A stretch of 64,000 nt of DNA from assembly GCA_019359035.1 (NCBI GenBank), contig JAHHIC010000063.1:62001-126000 (forward strand), given 5' to 3'. The notes under the pieces are model-generated. The model did no database searches and was not told the DNA's origin. It saw nothing but the letters and a program-made list of their open reading frames with translations. Below, one piece after another: positions 1 through 8,768 of the stretch (within the stretch, counting starts at the first letter, position 1; each line of letters starts with the position of its first letter). Origin of the DNA: Scytonematopsis contorta HA4267-MV1 (GTDB taxonomy: Bacteria; Cyanobacteriota; Cyanobacteriia; Cyanobacteriales; Nostocaceae). Position numbers and translations under genes: made by a program.

Positions 1-711
1 CTTTTTACGAATACCAGCAGTGTCAATTAAACGGTATGTTTGACCATTTCGCTCAATAACCGTATCAATCGCATCACGAGTAGTACCGGAGATAGGACTA
101 ACAATCGCCCTTTCTTCTCCGACAAAAGCATTTAATAAACTAGATTTACCGACATTTGGGCGTCCGATAATAGCGACTTTAATTTCTGTATCTTCTGGTA
201 TATCCTCTACTTTTGGTAAATAGGGAATCAAAGCATCGAGTAAATCTCCTGTGCCGCTACCATGAATACTAGAAATGGCATGAGGTTCATCTAGACCCAA
301 TTGCCAAAATTCGGAAGCCTGCATTAAACCCTGTTCTGGTGATTCACATTTATTTACTGCCAATAAAACAGGTACAGGTTGCCGTCTTAGCCATTCAGCA
401 ATTTCTTCATCTGCTGATGTTGGGCCTGTTTGACCATCTACCAAAAAAATTGCTGCACTTGCTTCTTGTAAAGCTGCCATTGCTTGTTGGCGAATATGTG
501 GCAAAAATTCAGTATCGTCATTAAATACCAAACCACCAGTATCAACCACCAAAAATTCACGGTCACGCCAAAAAGCGGGAAGGTAAGTTCGGTCGCGAGT
601 GATTCCAGGTTGGTCAAAAACAATAGCACTTTGTTCCCCAGCTAAACGGTTAACTAGGGTCGATTTGCCCACATTTGGGCGACCAATAATAGCTACGATA
701 GGTAATTTCAT
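1..711 (-). CDS. der: Ribosome-associated GTPase Der (EngA), N-terminal 237 residues, truncated by window edge
   Basis: Essential double-domain GTPase used in maturation of the 50S ribosomal subunit. The minus-strand reading frame opens with an ATG at 711 and runs off the left edge without a stop. It begins [18 protein letters not shown], a Walker A P-loop at about residues 9-18, and has the switch motif VDTGG and the specificity motif NKCE. A second G domain then opens with another [11 protein letters not shown] and DTAG. Two consecutive G domains with this spacing are diagnostic of Der. The missing part would be the rest of G domain 2 and the KH-like domain. Neighbouring genes are unrelated, so no operon role is suggested. 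Confidence 0.95.
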   Translation of the reverse strand, partial: MKLPIVAIIGRPNVGKSTLVNRLAGEQSAIVFDQPGITRDRTYLPAFWRDREFLVVDTGGLVFNDDTEFLPHIRQQAMAALQEASAAIFLVDGQTGPTSADEEIAEWLRRQPVPVLLAVNKCESPEQGLMQASEFWQLGLDEPHAISSIHGSGTGDLLDALIPYLPKVEDIPEDTEIKVAIIGRPNVGKSSLLNAFVGEERAIVSPISGTTRDAIDTVIERNGQTYRLIDTAGIRKK

Positions 712-756
712 ATCTCAACAGTGGATGCTTGATGCTCCAAATATTTATTGTATCTA

Positions 757-847
757 GGGGGAGTGGGGAGTGGGGAGTTGGGAGTGGGGAGTTGGGAATG
801 GGGAATTGGGAGTTGGGAATGGGGAATGGGGAATGGGAATTGGGAAT
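757..847. repeat. Short tandem repeat array, GGGAGTG/GGGAATG type
   Basis: About a dozen imperfect 7-8 bp units of GGGGAGT, GGGAGTT and GGGGAAT lie between the start of der and the metallophosphoesterase gene. An 89-codon frame on the minus strand through this stretch is only the translated repeat (PIPHSQL-like periodicity) and is not called as a gene. Confidence 0.9.
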
Positions 848-1010
848 AGAAAAAACTAGTGTGAACTATTAATACTACTACATCAGAGACAATTTGTGGG
901 GTTTCGGTATGGTATGGATACCGTAAATTTACACTCTCTACACCAGGGGGTGAATTGCCAATCGAATTTTGTGTCACATTGACCTGTCAAATTCAGAAAA
1001 AAGGTACAAC

Positions 1011-1910
1011 ATGGAATCTGGCAATGCTTCGGGATGGATATTTAGTGGATATTTAGCTTTGAAAAAAAGAAAACGACGGCTACGTCACAATTTAAAGTTG
1101 GCGTTAATAGGAGCGTCTTCCTCGTTGCTCCTATTTTTGTGTCTCTTGTTTTACTCCTACTGGATTGAACCAAATTGGATTGATGTTAATCACTTGCAAC
1201 TTACCTTACCGCATTTAGCGCCAGAGTTTAAGGGTTACCGCATTGTACACATCAGCGATATCCACACCGATAAGTCTATGACCAAAACGCGGTTAAGTCG
1301 AATATTCAAAAAAGTTAACCAACAACAAGGTGATTTAATTGCGATTACAGGAGACTTCGTTACAGCTACTCACGAAAGGTTTATCCCAAATCTCAGGGAC
1401 ACAATAGGTCAATTGACACCAAAAGATAAAACTGTTGCGGTCTTGGGCAATCATGATTACTGGACCAAACCAGAAGAAATTGCCAAAGCGCTGACACAAA
1501 ACGGTATCGTCACTCTGAGAAATGATGTTTATACTCTGCGAAAAGGTAATGCAGTATTACATATTGCTGGTGTAGATGATGTCTTAGCTGGTAAAAGCAA
1601 CTTAGATTTATTGTTGCAAAGGTTACCTAAAGAAGGAAGCGCAATTCTTCTTGCTCACGAACCAGATTTTGCTTCCGCTAGTGCAGAAACTGGCCGTTTT
1701 GACTTGCAGCTATCAGGGCATTCTCATGCAGGACAAGTAAGAATTCCTGGACTCAAACCTTTAGCGCTGCCACCTTTGGGTGAGATATATTACTCAGGGT
1801 TGTACCAAGTGGGAAATATGTTGGAATATACAAACCGTGGTATTGGTGTAAGTGGAATACATTTAAGGTTTAGCGCTCGTCCGGAAATAACTGTAATTAC
1901 ACTTAGTTAA
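1011..1910 (+). CDS. Membrane-anchored calcineurin-like metallophosphoesterase (YkuE/YaeI type)
   Basis: Probable metal-dependent phosphoesterase of 299 residues. A basic N-terminus (KKRKRR) and one membrane segment at about residues 25-50 put the catalytic domain outside the cytoplasm or at the membrane. Dimetal-site motifs are present in order: HISDIHT, ITGDF, GNHDYW, LLAHEPDF and SGHSHAGQ. The family includes YaeI/YkuE, proposed to act on lipid headgroups, but the substrate here cannot be told. The frame is open from a GTG/ATG-like codon at 969, but ATG 1011 is chosen because AAAAGG precedes it by about 7 bases. It is transcribed away from der. Confidence 0.88.
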   Translation: MESGNASGWIFSGYLALKKRKRRLRHNLKLALIGASSSLLLFLCLLFYSYWIEPNWIDVNHLQLTLPHLAPEFKGYRIVHISDIHTDKSMTKTRLSRIFKKVNQQQGDLIAITGDFVTATHERFIPNLRDTIGQLTPKDKTVAVLGNHDYWTKPEEIAKALTQNGIVTLRNDVYTLRKGNAVLHIAGVDDVLAGKSNLDLLLQRLPKEGSAILLAHEPDFASASAETGRFDLQLSGHSHAGQVRIPGLKPLALPPLGEIYYSGLYQVGNMLEYTNRGIGVSGIHLRFSARPEITVITLS

Positions 1911-2036
1911 TACTGAGAAATCCATCCAATATCCAATCAGTGTTTGTGATTAATTTTTTTTAAATACTGTAGATTTTACGGTTGTATTTTGACTAACAAA
2001 GTATAAACTTTAAAAATTTACAGTTCTTAAGTATTT

Positions 2037-2411
2037 ATGCCGAATCAAGAAACAATTTGGATTATCACCGCTGATGCACCCCAGACAAACGTTCCTGACG
2101 TGAATAGCAATGGAAATACTAGAGAACTAAGAAGAGTAAACGAGAATCAAACAAACGGCAAAAAAACCGTTGAAGAGGCTGTAGCAGTTAGTGCAGAAAC
2201 ATTAGAACGGAATATGACTAGCTTTATATCAGTAGTTGGAAGGTTATTCAATCGTGCTGAAGACCAAGCTAAGGTGAATAATTCGGGTATGCAACTGGAT
2301 GAAATTGAATTATCTGTAGAAATTACAGCAGAGGGAGAAATCAAATTATTAGGTACTGGGGTTAAAGGTGGTGGTAAAGGGGGGCTTACACTTAGATTTA
2401 AACGTGTATAA
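2037..2411 (+). CDS. Small Trypco1-like protein (CU044_2847-type fold), function unknown
   Basis: Acidic 124-residue protein with no membrane segment. Residues 1-45 look disordered (Asn/Thr/Glu rich). The C-terminal part reads DEIELSVEITAEGEIKLLG followed by a glycine-rich turn and LTLRFKR. This resembles the Trypsin-co-occurring domain 1 family, small proteins found beside trypsin-like proteases, NACHT/TIR proteins and other conflict-system effectors. No protease or effector lies beside it here. The next gene (plsY) converges on it with only 9 bases between stops. The family assignment is by eye and tentative; that it is a real gene is better supported. Confidence 0.6.
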   Translation: MPNQETIWIITADAPQTNVPDVNSNGNTRELRRVNENQTNGKKTVEEAVAVSAETLERNMTSFISVVGRLFNRAEDQAKVNNSGMQLDEIELSVEITAEGEIKLLGTGVKGGGKGGLTLRFKRV

Positions 2412-2420
2412 GCCACTGAA

Positions 2421-3101
2421 CTAAAGTATTTTAGTTTCCTCTGTAACTAACTTTTGCCCTAGTTTAGGCTCTGTTCCTGCAAGTAATCTTTCGATATTGC
2501 TTTTGTGACGGACAATTACATATAAACCACCAGCCACACCAAACAAAATATAAGCTAGCGGTTGGTGTAAAAGTGTCATAAAAATAGGAACTGCAATAGC
2601 ACCAGAAATCGAACTTAAGGAAACAATTCGGGATATTCCCACCACAATGGCAAATACACCAAGAGTGGCTAAACCTATTTGCCAATTCATCGCTAACAAA
2701 ATTCCCAAACTGGTAGCAACTGATTTACCACCACTAAAACCTAAAAAAATTGATTTACTGTGTCCAAGTATTGCCCCCAGTCCAGCTAAGATTACCATCC
2801 AAGGTTGCCAGGTTTGAACATTTACTGTTGCGGGAATAATACTTTGGCTCATATCCAATTGAAACAATGAATACACTAGAAGTATAGCCAAAACACCCTT
2901 GAGGGAATCTACCAGTAAAACTAAAGCCCCTGGACCTTTACCCAAAGCTCTTAAGACGTTTGTTGCTCCAGTAGAACCTGAACCAAGTTCGCGAATATCA
3001 ATACCTTTTAACAGCTTAACGGTTATGTAGCCAGTGGGTATAGAACCCAGCAAGTAAGCTACTAGTAAAACTACCCCACACAAACTTAACCAAATAGCCA
3101 T
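2421..3101 (-). CDS. plsY: Acyl-phosphate:glycerol-3-phosphate acyltransferase PlsY
   Basis: Integral membrane enzyme that transfers the acyl group of acyl-phosphate to glycerol-3-phosphate, the first step of phospholipid synthesis. At 226 residues it has normal length, with about six to seven membrane segments. The three PlsY motifs are visible: GSIPTGY near residue 20, GSGSTGATN near residue 42, and GHSKSIFLGFSGGKS near residue 116. It is the downstream member of a minus-strand group with the DUF3086 and DUF3119 proteins and an MlaE-type permease, a lipid-themed grouping. A heptamer repeat array separates it from the DUF3086 gene. Confidence 0.95.
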   Translation of the reverse strand: MAIWLSLCGVVLLVAYLLGSIPTGYITVKLLKGIDIRELGSGSTGATNVLRALGKGPGALVLLVDSLKGVLAILLVYSLFQLDMSQSIIPATVNVQTWQPWMVILAGLGAILGHSKSIFLGFSGGKSVATSLGILLAMNWQIGLATLGVFAIVVGISRIVSLSSISGAIAVPIFMTLLHQPLAYILFGVAGGLYVIVRHKSNIERLLAGTEPKLGQKLVTEETKIL

Positions 3102-3102
3102 A

Positions 3103-3168
3103 GTTGACGGTTGACGGTTGACTGTTGACTGTTGACTGTTGACTGTTGACTGTTGACTGTTGACTGTC
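3103..3168. repeat. Short tandem repeat array, TTGACTG heptamer
   Basis: About nine head-to-tail copies of TTGACTG/TTGACGG lie in the gap between the DUF3086 gene and plsY. The same heptamer family recurs near 5921, 9960, 55560, 57616-57755 and 58563-58802. Confidence 0.93.
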
Positions 3169-3189
3169 TAAAGAACTCAAAACTCTTAA

Positions 3190-4359
3190 TTAAAAGTCGT
3201 CATCAAAATTCTTCATCATTTTAGGGTCGGGAGCAAAAGCTAGCCACAGTGGAAATTGTAACAAGGCTAAACTTATTTCTTCTTCTGAGTCATCAATCAC
3301 AATAAAGGGCATTTGATTTCCTTTTGTCAACCTGTCTGCATTTTGCGCTAATGATTCTGGAGACTCAAATAATGCTACTCCTCTACCTGGACCAAAATCT
3401 GGACGACCAATTCCCAAGCAGTCCTGCAAACCTCGTCGCCATTCACCTAGGCGTTCTGGTGAATTTGCTAACACTAGTACACGGAGACGATTACTATAAA
3501 GCTCGTAAAGTATTGAAATAACGGCGGAGGTAATGAGTGTATTTTGCAACCTACTCCCCATCGTCCGCAAAGCACCTCTTCCACCCAGGTTAAAAAACCA
3601 GTTAGAAACCCTTTCGGCATGGACTGGTTCAAATGTACGACGTAATTGCCAAGCAGGACCGTAATAATCTGGTTTGCTACGATATTGGTCGATTAAACGG
3701 CGAATTTGTCTATTAGTTTCCTGAAATTGTTGTTGAGCAAATTGTGGTACGTCATTTTCCCCTTCTCTTGACTTTGCTGGTCTTGCTTCAAGTCTGTCTC
3801 TTTCCCTTTCTCTTTCCGGTTCTACTTTGGCTTTAGAGGGCATTAGTGGTAACTGTTCTGCTGCTGATGCTAAATCCTGCAAGCTACCAACAAGGTAATC
3901 TTTAAAACCCTGTACGCGAATGGCCAAGTCTTGAGAAGTACCAGCAAAAGTGGTTCGCATCTCGTTGCGTATGCGCTCTTGACGACGTTCCAGCTGTTCT
4001 ACGGAAATTTGTATCGTCTGTTTGCGTGCTTCTAAATCTTCTAACGCTTCTTTTACGACTTTTCCCAAAGCTGTTTGAGTCTCGCTTAGTTGCGCTTGCA
4101 GGTTATCGTAGGTTGCTTGTAACTTAGCAATTTCTTCTCTCAGTTCACTTTCTGTGCGCTGTAAGTCTTGTAGTTCTTTTTCAGTAATTTCAATTGGTTG
4201 TGGATTTTCTGAGACAACAAAATCAACTTGTGCTACTTTCGGTATTTCAACAGATGGCTCAACAGGTGAGTTGTTTATTTGCTCATCTGGTGTTTGCTCT
4301 TGTGTTTGTGCTTCTGTTTCACTTATTGGTTGTGGGCTTTGTAATTCGTCTGAGTTCAT
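3190..4359 (-). CDS. DUF3086 domain protein with long coiled coil
   Basis: Cyanobacteria-specific protein of 389 residues and unknown role. It has a disordered Glu/Pro/Gln-rich N-terminus (about 1-55), a coiled coil (about 60-150, heptads of Leu/Glu/Gln), a linker rich in Arg/Glu, and a globular C-terminal half with REW/PEW-like aromatic positions that corresponds to DUF3086. ATG 4359 is preferred over an in-frame TTG at 4389. It lies between the DUF3119 gene and plsY in the same direction, an arrangement I recall from other cyanobacteria, which hints at a lipid or envelope role. Confidence 0.8.
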   Translation of the reverse strand: MNSDELQSPQPISETEAQTQEQTPDEQINNSPVEPSVEIPKVAQVDFVVSENPQPIEITEKELQDLQRTESELREEIAKLQATYDNLQAQLSETQTALGKVVKEALEDLEARKQTIQISVEQLERRQERIRNEMRTTFAGTSQDLAIRVQGFKDYLVGSLQDLASAAEQLPLMPSKAKVEPERERERDRLEARPAKSREGENDVPQFAQQQFQETNRQIRRLIDQYRSKPDYYGPAWQLRRTFEPVHAERVSNWFFNLGGRGALRTMGSRLQNTLITSAVISILYELYSNRLRVLVLANSPERLGEWRRGLQDCLGIGRPDFGPGRGVALFESPESLAQNADRLTKGNQMPFIVIDDSEEEISLALLQFPLWLAFAPDPKMMKNFDDDF

Positions 4360-4476
4360 AAAATAACGTGATTCCAATGATGCGAACAAATAACCTTTTA
4401 AAAGTTACAATTTATTAACTAGTGATTTTTAACATTTTTATAGACATTATATAGACATGATGTAGAGACGCGATTA

Positions 4477-4504
4477 GTAGAGACGCGATTAATCGCGTCT
4501 CTAC
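4477..4504. repeat. 28-bp perfect palindrome of the GTAGAGACG family
   Basis: GTAGAGACGCGATT is followed directly by its exact reverse complement, 14+14 bases. A half copy (4462-4476) precedes it. Identical palindrome at 9768-9795, and a variant with the same arms but a different centre at 47403-47430. Confidence 0.92.
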
Positions 4505-4517
4505 TGCCGTGGTGCGT

Positions 4518-4910
4518 CTAAATTCGCGGACAACGTTGTTCCAGACAAGATTTGAGAGTATTTGGGTCAAATAAAATGGGTAGAAAGTGGATACTTTTAA
4601 CTTCTTTAAAATAGAACAATATGGGCACTTTTTCCCAAAAAATACGCCAGTTTTGCCATTCCCGGTAAGGAAATTGTCTAATTAATTTGTCACCTCTGTA
4701 AATATCTAAGTCGGTAGCGCTAAATTCCAAGCGGATTGTTCCTGCTTGAAACATCAGAAACAATCCCAAGAGTCCGACAATCCCTCCAACTACAGTATTC
4801 ACTATCAGCAATGGGATAGCGAGAACTATTATTGCTATTGGTAGGTTGTAACTCGGTTTCAGTTCGACGGTCAATGCCGAATCAGAAGTAAATATTCTAG
4901 TCACGGTCAA
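4518..4910 (-). CDS. DUF3119 family membrane protein
   Basis: Small 130-residue protein with two closely spaced hydrophobic segments (about residues 24-55), followed by a PH-like beta-rich domain containing FPYREWQNW and ending FLPILFDP. This matches the DUF3119 family shared by cyanobacteria and chloroplasts; function unknown. It sits between the MlaE-type permease and the DUF3086 gene, same strand. The 28-bp palindrome separates it from the DUF3086 gene and a GGGGAAT repeat separates it from the permease gene, so any cotranscription must pass through repeats. Confidence 0.8.
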   Translation of the reverse strand: MTVTRIFTSDSALTVELKPSYNLPIAIIVLAIPLLIVNTVVGGIVGLLGLFLMFQAGTIRLEFSATDLDIYRGDKLIRQFPYREWQNWRIFWEKVPILFYFKEVKSIHFLPILFDPNTLKSCLEQRCPRI

Positions 4911-4949
4911 AAATTGCTTTGTTAATAAACATTATTCCTATTTTATTCG

Positions 4950-4995
4950 GAATGGGGAGTGGGGAATGGGGAGTGGGGAATGGGGAATGGGGAAT
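4950..4995. repeat. Short tandem repeat array, GGGGAAT/GGGGAGT
   Basis: Six heptamer units between the DUF3119 gene and the MlaE-type permease gene. Confidence 0.9.
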
Positions 4996-5011
4996 TGCAA
5001 ATTGCGAATTG

Positions 5012-5803
5012 CTAAAACCCGTGTTCTAAGCCACTACCAGCACCTTGGAACATTACAGCCGATAAAAAGAAGTTACAGACAAATATCAATAATAAGGCTG
5101 TAACTACGGCTGTTGTGGTTGATTGTCCTACTCCTTTGGCTCCTCCGCTTGTTGTTAAACCCCAACTACAGCCGATTACAGCGATTAATCCACCAAAAAA
5201 AGCTGCCTTTATCATGGCACTGGTAATATCCCACATACCAAGGAAGTTGCGTGCTGAGTTTAAAAACACTGTATCAGACAGTTTGTATAGATTAATCGCT
5301 ATTAGCAAACCACCGAATAAACCTGTCATTAGAGATAATAAAGTTAAAATTGGTAGCATAATACAGCAAGCAAGTACGCGAGGAATAACCAAATAATCTA
5401 TAGGGTCGGTTTTTAACATCAAAAGTGCGTCTATTTGTTCTGTAACGTTCATAGTGCCAATTTCTGCTGCAAATGCCGAACCTACTCTTCCTGCTAAAAT
5501 TACAGCTGTTAATACAGGTGATAATTCCCGCGTTAATGCTAGTGCCAACACACCACCAACAACATTACCCGCTCCGAAATTAATAAATTCTCGCGCTACT
5601 TGGATTGTGAATACCGCACCGACGAAAATAGCAGTGAGTAGAGCTATGAACAGCGAATCCGGCCCAACTACTGCCATTTGTTCTAAGGTATTACGTCGAT
5701 GGATTTTACCCCGCAGCAGGTGAACAAATACCTGTCCACCTAGTAAAATCGCTGCCAGCAAACGCTGACTCCATATTCCCAAGCTAGATTTGGATGTAGT
5801 CAT
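5012..5803 (-). CDS. MlaE-type ABC transporter permease (lipid transport)
   Basis: Membrane subunit of an Mla/TGD-type ABC transporter, which moves glycerophospholipids between membranes; the chloroplast homologue is TGD1. It has 263 residues with about five to six membrane helices. Family hallmarks are the TIQVAREF segment, LTRELSPVLTAVILAGRVGSAFAAEIGTM in pieces around residues 88-115, EQIDAL, and the conserved TTSGGAKGVG loop near residue 215. No MlaF ATPase or MlaD substrate-binding protein is seen next to it, so the complex must be completed by genes elsewhere. Neighbouring plsY supports a lipid context. Confidence 0.92.
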   Translation of the reverse strand: MTTSKSSLGIWSQRLLAAILLGGQVFVHLLRGKIHRRNTLEQMAVVGPDSLFIALLTAIFVGAVFTIQVAREFINFGAGNVVGGVLALALTRELSPVLTAVILAGRVGSAFAAEIGTMNVTEQIDALLMLKTDPIDYLVIPRVLACCIMLPILTLLSLMTGLFGGLLIAINLYKLSDTVFLNSARNFLGMWDITSAMIKAAFFGGLIAVIGCSWGLTTSGGAKGVGQSTTTAVVTALLLIFVCNFFLSAVMFQGAGSGLEHGF

Positions 5804-6323
5804 ATATATTGCTCGCTATATGTTACTTGCGGTTAATCGTACTTATGTTCTCGCGTTCCAGCAGTAATCATAACGGATTGCAATGTAAGTCAAAAGTCAA
5901 TATTTTATAGTTTTGTAGATGGTTGACGGTTGACGGTTGACGGTTGACGGTTAACGGTTAAGCGTTTCTTTTTCCCACTAACGGCCAACAACCAGCAGTC
6001 AACAGTCAACAACCAACAGTCAACAACCAAAAATTAAGTTTATTTAAACTTACTCTCAGAAATTAAAATATCGCAGGATTACTGTTTTTTGGGAAATGTC
6101 GCGATGGCTAATCGCTGTAAGCCTTTACTATCAAAGCTTTTAGAAACTTGAGTTGGGGTCGAAAAATCATAATCCTAGTGACAGAGATTATTTACTGTTT
6201 TAATGAAAACTTAAGATTTTTGTCAAATCCGTCGCTTTAACCAAATCCCAATTATTGTAGAAATTGAAAAAGGTATTGAAATCCTATAGGTCATATTTGC
6301 TTACCTTATTGGAGTTTTCCCGT
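5804..6323. other. Intergenic region with inverted TTGACGG / GTCAACA repeat arrays
   Basis: No gene is seen in 520 bp. Bases 5921-5960 are TTGACGG units and 5985-6030 are GTCAACA/CAACAAC units, which are complementary and could pair as one long hairpin. The remainder is AT-rich and holds the promoters of both divergent neighbours. Confidence 0.6.
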
Positions 6324-6620
6324 ATGACAATTTTCAACAATTTCCTCCGCTCGCTTTTCCTCACAATGATTTTTAGCTTCCTAGCCCCCATTTTTCTCGT
6401 CGGTGCTACCCTACTAATTCTCTCTTTCATGGGATATATTCCCGGCCTACAAGATTTTGGCAGTGCAATCGCCACTCAAATCATCCAATTCCTTTCTACT
6501 TTTGGTAGCGGTTCTCCTGGAGGGGGTATTTTCATCATTGCTTTAGCTTGGAGCCTGGTTGGTGGACTTTTTGACACTTACGTGCATTATCGGTGTCAGA
6601 TTTTACGCTTGGATTCCTAA
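6324..6620 (+). CDS. Small two-helix membrane protein, function unknown
   Basis: Conserved-looking 98-residue hydrophobic protein beginning MTIFNNFLRSLF, with two or three membrane segments (about 10-40 and 65-85) separated by a glycine/serine loop GSGSPGGG. ATG 6324 is chosen over an upstream TTG at 6264 because TTGGAG lies about 9 bases before it and the preceding 20 codons look non-coding. I do not recognise the family. It stands alone on the plus strand before sppA with a 396-bp gap. Confidence 0.6.
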   Translation: MTIFNNFLRSLFLTMIFSFLAPIFLVGATLLILSFMGYIPGLQDFGSAIATQIIQFLSTFGSGSPGGGIFIIALAWSLVGGLFDTYVHYRCQILRLDS

Positions 6621-7016
6621 GCGCAACTTGTGATTTCAAATACTAGCCAAATTTTTCATTACTTGTTCAATGCTTTGTTGATACTTTAATAATTTATACT
6701 TCCAATAACTGAAAAAAAGCGTCCTGACGAGGACAGGGTTTAGTATTGCTTAATTTATATTAATAAAACTTTCTATTTTGTGATATTTATAGATAAATAG
6801 CTTGGAAATCTTTTGGCATAATCCTTAAGAATGAAAAGTCTTTACAACGTTTGTGTCTAAATAAACAATTAATTCTATACCGATAGAACTAAGTGCTGTG
6901 CTTACTTAGAAACTAAGTATGACATAGATTTTTCCTTGAGTAGCGATTAATTTACTACTTTATGGATTACAACTTAAATGTTGTTACAAGATTGTTACGA
7001 GGTATTTTGAAAGATT
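6621..7016. other. Intergenic region before sppA
   Basis: No gene is seen in 396 AT-rich bases. A small hairpin GTCCT-GACG-AGGAC at 6723-6736 is, on the minus strand, followed by GC and seven T, which would fit a weak terminator for an unannotated minus-strand transcript; the stem is only 5 bp. Confidence 0.4.
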
Positions 7017-7838
7017 ATGGTTTGGCCTTTTAAACCCGGTACTAGTAAACAAATTGCTAAGATTGAAATTACAGGTGCGATTGCCAGTGCAACTCGCAAA
7101 AGAGTTTTAGAAGCACTTAAAACAGTAGAAGAAAAAAAATTTCCTGCTTTACTCCTGCGTATTGATAGTCCAGGAGGTACAGTGGGTGACTCTCAAGAAA
7201 TCTACAGCGCTTTGAAAAGGTTACGCGAAAAAATCAAAATTATTGCCAGTTTCGGTAATATTTCAGCTTCTGGTGGCGTTTATATCGGTGTAGGCGCTCA
7301 ACATATTATGGCTAACCCAGGTACAATTACTGGTAGCATAGGTGTAATTTTGCGCGGTAATAATTTAGAACGCCTGTTAGAGAAAGTTGGTGTTTCCTTC
7401 AAGGTAATAAAGTCCGGTCCCTACAAAGATATTTTGGCATTTGACCGGGAATTAACAGACCCAGAGAAAAATATATTGCAAGAATTGATAGATACGAGTT
7501 ACTTGCAATTTGTACAAACAGTTGCTGAAGGTCGTAACTTAGAAGTTGAAACAGTAAAAACTTTTGCGGATGGTCGAATTTTTACTGGACAGCAAGCCTT
7601 AGAATTAGGTGTTGTAGATAGACTGGGAACAGAGGAAGACGCTCGTCGTTGGGCGTGCGAACTCGTAAATCTTGACCCAGAAAAAACGCCAGTGTTTACT
7701 TTAGAAGAACGCAAGCCTTTATTGAGTCGCCTTTTACCAGGTAATCGTCAGCGTTCATCAACTTTAGCCTCTGGGATTGACTGGCTGGGATTTGAATTAT
7801 CTACCAGTGGTCAACCTTTGTGGTTATATAGACCGTAG
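7017..7838 (+). CDS. sppA: Signal peptide peptidase SppA, short form
   Basis: Serine/lysine protease that degrades cleaved signal peptides in the membrane. It has 273 residues, the short (36K) type with a single ClpP-like domain. The motifs RIDSPGGTV (about 48-56), SASGG with the likely nucleophile Ser85, and KSGPYKD with the likely general base Lys132 are all present, as is the TGSIGV segment. There is no obvious N-terminal membrane anchor, unlike many SppA proteins. The ATG at 7017 follows ACGAGG at a distance of about 13 bases. aroH follows after 32 bases and may be cotranscribed. Confidence 0.92.
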   Translation: MVWPFKPGTSKQIAKIEITGAIASATRKRVLEALKTVEEKKFPALLLRIDSPGGTVGDSQEIYSALKRLREKIKIIASFGNISASGGVYIGVGAQHIMANPGTITGSIGVILRGNNLERLLEKVGVSFKVIKSGPYKDILAFDRELTDPEKNILQELIDTSYLQFVQTVAEGRNLEVETVKTFADGRIFTGQQALELGVVDRLGTEEDARRWACELVNLDPEKTPVFTLEERKPLLSRLLPGNRQRSSTLASGIDWLGFELSTSGQPLWLYRP

Positions 7839-7855
7839 GTTAACAGTTAACAATT

Positions 7856-7862
7856 AAGGAGG
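7856..7862 (+). promoter_or_regulatory. Strong Shine-Dalgarno AAGGAGG fixing a GTG start for aroH
   Basis: A perfect AAGGAGG ends 8 bases before GTG 7871. The nearest ATG (7883) would be 20 bases away, so the GTG is the likely start. Confidence 0.8.
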
Positions 7863-7870
7863 ATTTTGGC

Positions 7871-8260
7871 GTGGAGTGGCGAATGCGTGCAATTCGCGGG
7901 GCAACAACCGTAAATGAAAATACACGGGAAGCAATGCGGGAAGCGGTTATTGAACTATTAGAGGCATTAGAAGAACACAATCAACTGCATCCCAGTGATA
8001 TTATCAGTGTTACCTTCTCAGTAACTCGCGACTTAGATGCTATTTTTCCTGCAGCTATAGCCCGTGAGCGTCCTTACTGGGATAGCGTACCAATGTTGGA
8101 TGTACAGCAAATGCACGTCGAAGGTAGTTTAGAAAGGTGTATAAGATTTTTAATCCACGTCTATCTTCCAGAAAAAAAAACCACATACCATATATATTTA
8201 CGTCACGCAAAAAACTTGCGCCCTGACTGGGATTTGTCGTTGACTGCTCAGAGAATATGA
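7871..8260 (+). CDS. aroH: Chorismate mutase, AroH class
   Basis: Converts chorismate to prephenate for phenylalanine and tyrosine synthesis in the cytoplasm. It has 129 residues, the usual length for the trimeric AroH class (B. subtilis type). Family marks are RAIRGATTV at the N-terminus, the SVTRDLDAIFPA segment with an active-site Arg, and the C-terminal VYLPEKKTTYHIYLRHAKNLRPD stretch, here cited in parts, which carries the conserved Arg and Tyr. GTG start is set by the AAGGAGG at 7856. It follows sppA by 32 bases. Confidence 0.95.
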   Translation: MEWRMRAIRGATTVNENTREAMREAVIELLEALEEHNQLHPSDIISVTFSVTRDLDAIFPAAIARERPYWDSVPMLDVQQMHVEGSLERCIRFLIHVYLPEKKTTYHIYLRHAKNLRPDWDLSLTAQRI

Positions 8261-8281
8261 TTCTTAAATCACCAACAACCC

Positions 8282-8314
8282 TAGAGGGCAAAGTGTAGAA
8301 TATACACACCTCTA
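8282..8314 (+). terminator. Nested hairpin between aroH and the next small gene
   Basis: Outer stem TAGAGG/CCTCTA encloses an inner stem GTGTA/TACAC with a 5-base loop. It is followed by TGAAAAAA rather than a T-run, so it may be a processing or regulatory hairpin rather than a true intrinsic terminator. Confidence 0.4.
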
Positions 8315-8332
8315 TGAAAAAATACGTAATAT

Positions 8333-8620
8333 ATGGCACTTTACGGTGGTGACGGCAAGGCTCAAATTACAAATATTGGTGGCGAAATCTTCACTGACCG
8401 AGGAACTGGTGTGCGCGTTAAGCTAGAGGATTTTTTAACTATTCTCTCTAGAAATCAAGACCCATTAGTAATTGTCACCAGTGAAGGTTTATTTACAAAA
8501 ATATACAAATATATTACAGCTTACAAAGGATTTGTATTTTTTACAGAATCATTAGATAGGCTTGATTTCAATAGCAATATAGAAATAATCTACGCTCAAA
8601 GTATATCAAGCGATATTTGA
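8333..8620 (+). CDS. Hypothetical protein, 95 residues
   Basis: Small soluble protein beginning MALYGGDGKAQITN, with mixed alpha/beta hydrophobicity, a VRVKLEDFL segment and a hydrophobic VIVTSEGLF stretch. No motif I recognise and no signal peptide. The codon pattern and clean ATG after an A-rich leader make it plausible. It lies 72 bases after aroH, beyond the nested hairpin, so it may have its own transcript. Confidence 0.5.
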   Translation: MALYGGDGKAQITNIGGEIFTDRGTGVRVKLEDFLTILSRNQDPLVIVTSEGLFTKIYKYITAYKGFVFFTESLDRLDFNSNIEIIYAQSISSDI

Positions 8621-8621
8621 T

Positions 8622-8700
8622 AATGGGGAGTAGTTGGCAATTCGCAATAAGCCGAAGCGGCACGCTACGCGAACGCAATTGCTTACTCCCACTCCCCATT
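8622..8700. repeat. Foldback repeat with AATGGGGAGT / ACTCCCCATT arms
   Basis: The two 10-base arms at 8622-8631 and 8691-8700 are exact reverse complements and enclose GC-rich fragments (AAGCGGCACGCTACGCGAACG) typical of cyanobacterial intergenic repeats. A related fragment GCGAAGCGTCTGCCTTGCAG follows at about 8727. It sits between convergent genes. Confidence 0.75.
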
Positions 8701-8768
8701 AGAAATTCGCAATTTTGAATTTTGTTCGCGAAGCGTCTGCCTTGCAGATATTTTGAATTGTTTACTCC

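Noticed and set aside
708-977. 89-codon minus-strand frame
   Set aside because: It only translates the GGGAGTG/GGGAATG repeat (SQLPIPH periodicity) and overlaps the start of der and the leader of the next gene.
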